From an uncultured Muribaculaceae bacterium (GTDB taxonomy: Bacteria; Bacteroidota; Bacteroidia; Bacteroidales; Muribaculaceae): a stretch of DNA of 64,000 nucleotides. Location: NCBI GenBank assembly GCA_910587425.1, contig CAJUKU010000005.1, forward strand, positions 62,001 to 126,000. Reading direction: 5' to 3'. Positions within the stretch are counted from its first letter, which is position 1, and every line of letters begins with the position of its first letter. The notes under the pieces were generated by a model that worked only from the letters and a program-made list of their open reading frames with translations, had not been told where the DNA came from and made no database searches. The position numbers and the translations under genes are program-made. Below are positions 62,371 through 64,000 of this stretch, one piece after another.

Positions 62371-64000
62371 CTAACTGATCCGGCTCCAGTCAACCGTACG
62401 GTCAAAAAGCGCAGCCATCTCACGCCGGATTCCATAGTGTTCAGGGCGAGCAAGCTGAGGGTCATCATCCAATACAGCCCCAGCGGCATCACGCGCAATC
62501 TGCACTATCTGCCCGTCAGTGGCAAGCGAGGCTATTTTCAGATCAACAGCCATTCCGCTCTGGAGTGTTCCCTCAATGTCACCCGGTCCACGCATCTTGA
62601 GGTCAGCCTCAGCTACCAGAAAACCATCGGTCGTGGAAGTCATTATCTCCAGGCGTTTCCTTGTCTCTTTGGCAAGTTTGTTCTTACTCATGAGCACACA
62701 ATAGCTCTGATCAGCGCCACGACCAACCCGTCCACGCAGCTGATGCAACTGCGACAATCCGAAACGTTCGGCATTCTCTATCACCATCACCGTCGCATTA
62801 GGCACATTGACTCCAACCTCTATAACGGTTGTCGCCACAAGAATGTCAGCCTGGTGGGTGGCAAACAGATGCATCTGATAATCCTTCTCAGCCGGTTTCA
62901 TCCTGCCATGCACATAAGCCACCCGATACGAGGGGAACGTCTCACAAATCGTCTCATACCCCTCCTCGAGACTTTTCAGATCAACCTTCTCATTCTCTTT
63001 TATCAGAGGATAGACAATATAAGCCTGCCGCCCCTGACGCAACAGTGAACCTATATGGCGGTAAACCGCCTGACGATGATCGTCAGTCCGCAACACCGTT
63101 GTTACAGGCTTTCTGCCAGGTGGCAGCTCGTCGATGACCGAAACATCAAGATCGCCATACACTGTCATAGCAAGCGTGCGCGGTATAGGCGTCGCAGTCA
63201 TCACCAATACATGTGGAGGTATCACGTTTTTTTTCCACAACCTCGCACGCTGCGCCACACCGAAACGATGCTGCTCGTCAATTACCACAAAGCCAAGGTT
63301 ATGAAACTTCACAGTATCTTCGATCACCGCATGTGTCCCCACAAGAATATGTAATGAGCCATCTTCGAGCTGCGCGTGTATCTCCTCACGCTCCCTCGCA
63401 CCGGTCGATCCGGTAAGCAGCCGCACATTTACCCCCGTCTGCGACACCATCGACCTCAACGTGGCATAATGCTGCGTGGCAAGTATCTCCGTTGGTGCCA
63501 TAAGACAAGCCTGGGTGTTATTATCGAGCGCGATCAGCATGCACAACAAGGCAACCAGAGTCTTTCCTGAGCCCACATCCCCCTGCAGCAGACGGTTCAT
63601 CTGCTTTCCGCTCCCCATGTCGGCTCGGATCTCCTTTATCACACGTTTTTGCGCTCCCGTGAGCGGAAAAGGCAGGCAATCGTTATAAAAATTATTGAAA
63701 TAATTCCCTATGCGCGAGAAACGAAACCCGGCGATTGCCGACTGACGGTCACGGCAGTAACGCAGTATATTGAGCTGCAGGTAGAACAGTTCCTCAAACT
63801 TAAGTCTCAGTCTCGCACGCTGCAGCGAATCATTATCCTTGGGATTGTGGATGACACGAAGAGCCTCGCCGAGCGACATAAGCCTCAGCCGCTGTAATAC
63901 AGACTCGGGCAACGGATCCTCCACACTCCACGTACGGCTCTCCGTAATGCCTGTAATGAGGGTATAGAACGTGCGCGACGTAAAATTTCTGCCCCGCAGT
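62371..64000 (-). CDS. recG: ATP-dependent DNA helicase RecG (5' end outside window)
   Basis: The frame is open from the right edge to the stop at 62371 (about 543 codons). The true start lies beyond the window; the GTG at 63924 is internal. RecG remodels stalled forks and branched DNA. Visible: the end of the wedge domain, helicase motif I LLQGDVGSGKTLVALL, motif II FVVIDEQHRFG, motif III VMTATPIPRTLAM, and the C-terminal lobe ending in RVGRGADQSYCVLMS. The RecG-specific MRGPGDIEGTLQSG is also present. Confidence 0.96.
   Translation of the reverse strand, partial: LRGRNFTSRTFYTLITGITESRTWSVEDPLPESVLQRLRLMSLGEALRVIHNPKDNDSLQRARLRLKFEELFYLQLNILRYCRDRQSAIAGFRFSRIGNYFNNFYNDCLPFPLTGAQKRVIKEIRADMGSGKQMNRLLQGDVGSGKTLVALLCMLIALDNNTQACLMAPTEILATQHYATLRSMVSQTGVNVRLLTGSTGAREREEIHAQLEDGSLHILVGTHAVIEDTVKFHNLGFVVIDEQHRFGVAQRARLWKKNVIPPHVLVMTATPIPRTLAMTVYGDLDVSVIDELPPGRKPVTTVLRTDDHRQAVYRHIGSLLRQGRQAYIVYPLIKENEKVDLKSLEEGYETICETFPSYRVAYVHGRMKPAEKDYQMHLFATHQADILVATTVIEVGVNVPNATVMVIENAERFGLSQLHQLRGRVGRGADQSYCVLMSKNKLAKETRKRLEIMTSTTDGFLVAEADLKMRGPGDIEGTLQSGMAVDLKIASLATDGQIVQIARDAAGAVLDDDPQLARPEHYGIRREMAALFDRTVDWSRIS

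Overview
The window reads as chromosomal DNA of a gut Bacteroidales bacterium, most likely a member of the Muribaculaceae (S24-7 group) or a close relative. The evidence is the protein families (bifunctional Fkp, DUF4301, DUF1573 pairs, a C39-like/VKOR fusion, Rho with a very long N-terminal insert, ATP-type PckA plus PPDK). It is also the repeated use of the Bacteroidetes promoter box TAnnTTTG, often with TTTG about 20 bp upstream, on both strands. I see no rRNA, tRNA, CRISPR array, prophage, integrase or transposase. The genus-level assignment is inference.

Layout. 1-5.8 kb: a PASTA protein cut by the window edge, a tiny lipoprotein, a SulP anion transporter, and divergent fkp (L-fucose salvage to GDP-fucose). 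5.8-13.5 kb: the first copy of a structured repeat, rlmH, nadC, then a leftward GH16 lipoprotein-rpiB-C1 peptidase cluster. Next come a rightward thioredoxin-VKOR-small peptide operon and an aldo/keto reductase. 13.6-25.3 kb: a Spy-like periplasmic protein, a leftward tsaC-clcA-hflX operon, a lipoprotein and clpB, then rightward topA-rluA-type synthase. 25.3-36.5 kb: sialidase, Eis-like GNAT, DUF4301, rho, NlpC/P60 hydrolase, pckA. 35-42.4 kb: a leftward rlmD-type methyltransferase and a complete RND efflux system (adaptor, pump, outer-membrane factor). 42.6-51.4 kb: ppdK, an orphan class III Fic protein, an ABC ATPase, a Deg protease, and a GH95-like fucosidase with a frameshift. 51.4-52.5 kb: 1.1 kb of non-coding, repeat-rich DNA. 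52.5-64 kb: an Aim6-like phosphodiesterase, dgt, a PurF-like amidotransferase, two DUF1573 proteins, meaB, a DUF2156 protein, an M23 endopeptidase, ndk and the 3' part of recG.

Most genes are housekeeping. Host-glycan use is visible in the sialidase, the broken GH95-like enzyme, GH16 and Fkp. PckA and PPDK are the two PEP/pyruvate/oxaloacetate node enzymes, and MeaB points to the methylmalonyl-CoA route to propionate or succinate.

The most unusual signal is non-coding. A roughly 125-bp element occurs three times (5838-5962, 52110-52235, 52403-52528). Its core is almost invariant and it is closed by a long stem whose outer base pairs differ between copies in a compensatory way. Two copies also carry an upstream hairpin with compensatory changes. 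A diverged single arm forms the overlapping 3' ends of the fic and ABC-ATPase genes. The G-U wobbles favour a + strand RNA fold. A second, unrelated family of degenerate 9-bp tandem repeats lies at six intergenic sites, always in the same orientation, mostly just past the ends of + strand genes. A perfect 21-bp inverted repeat sits between two divergent promoters at 53.4-53.5 kb.
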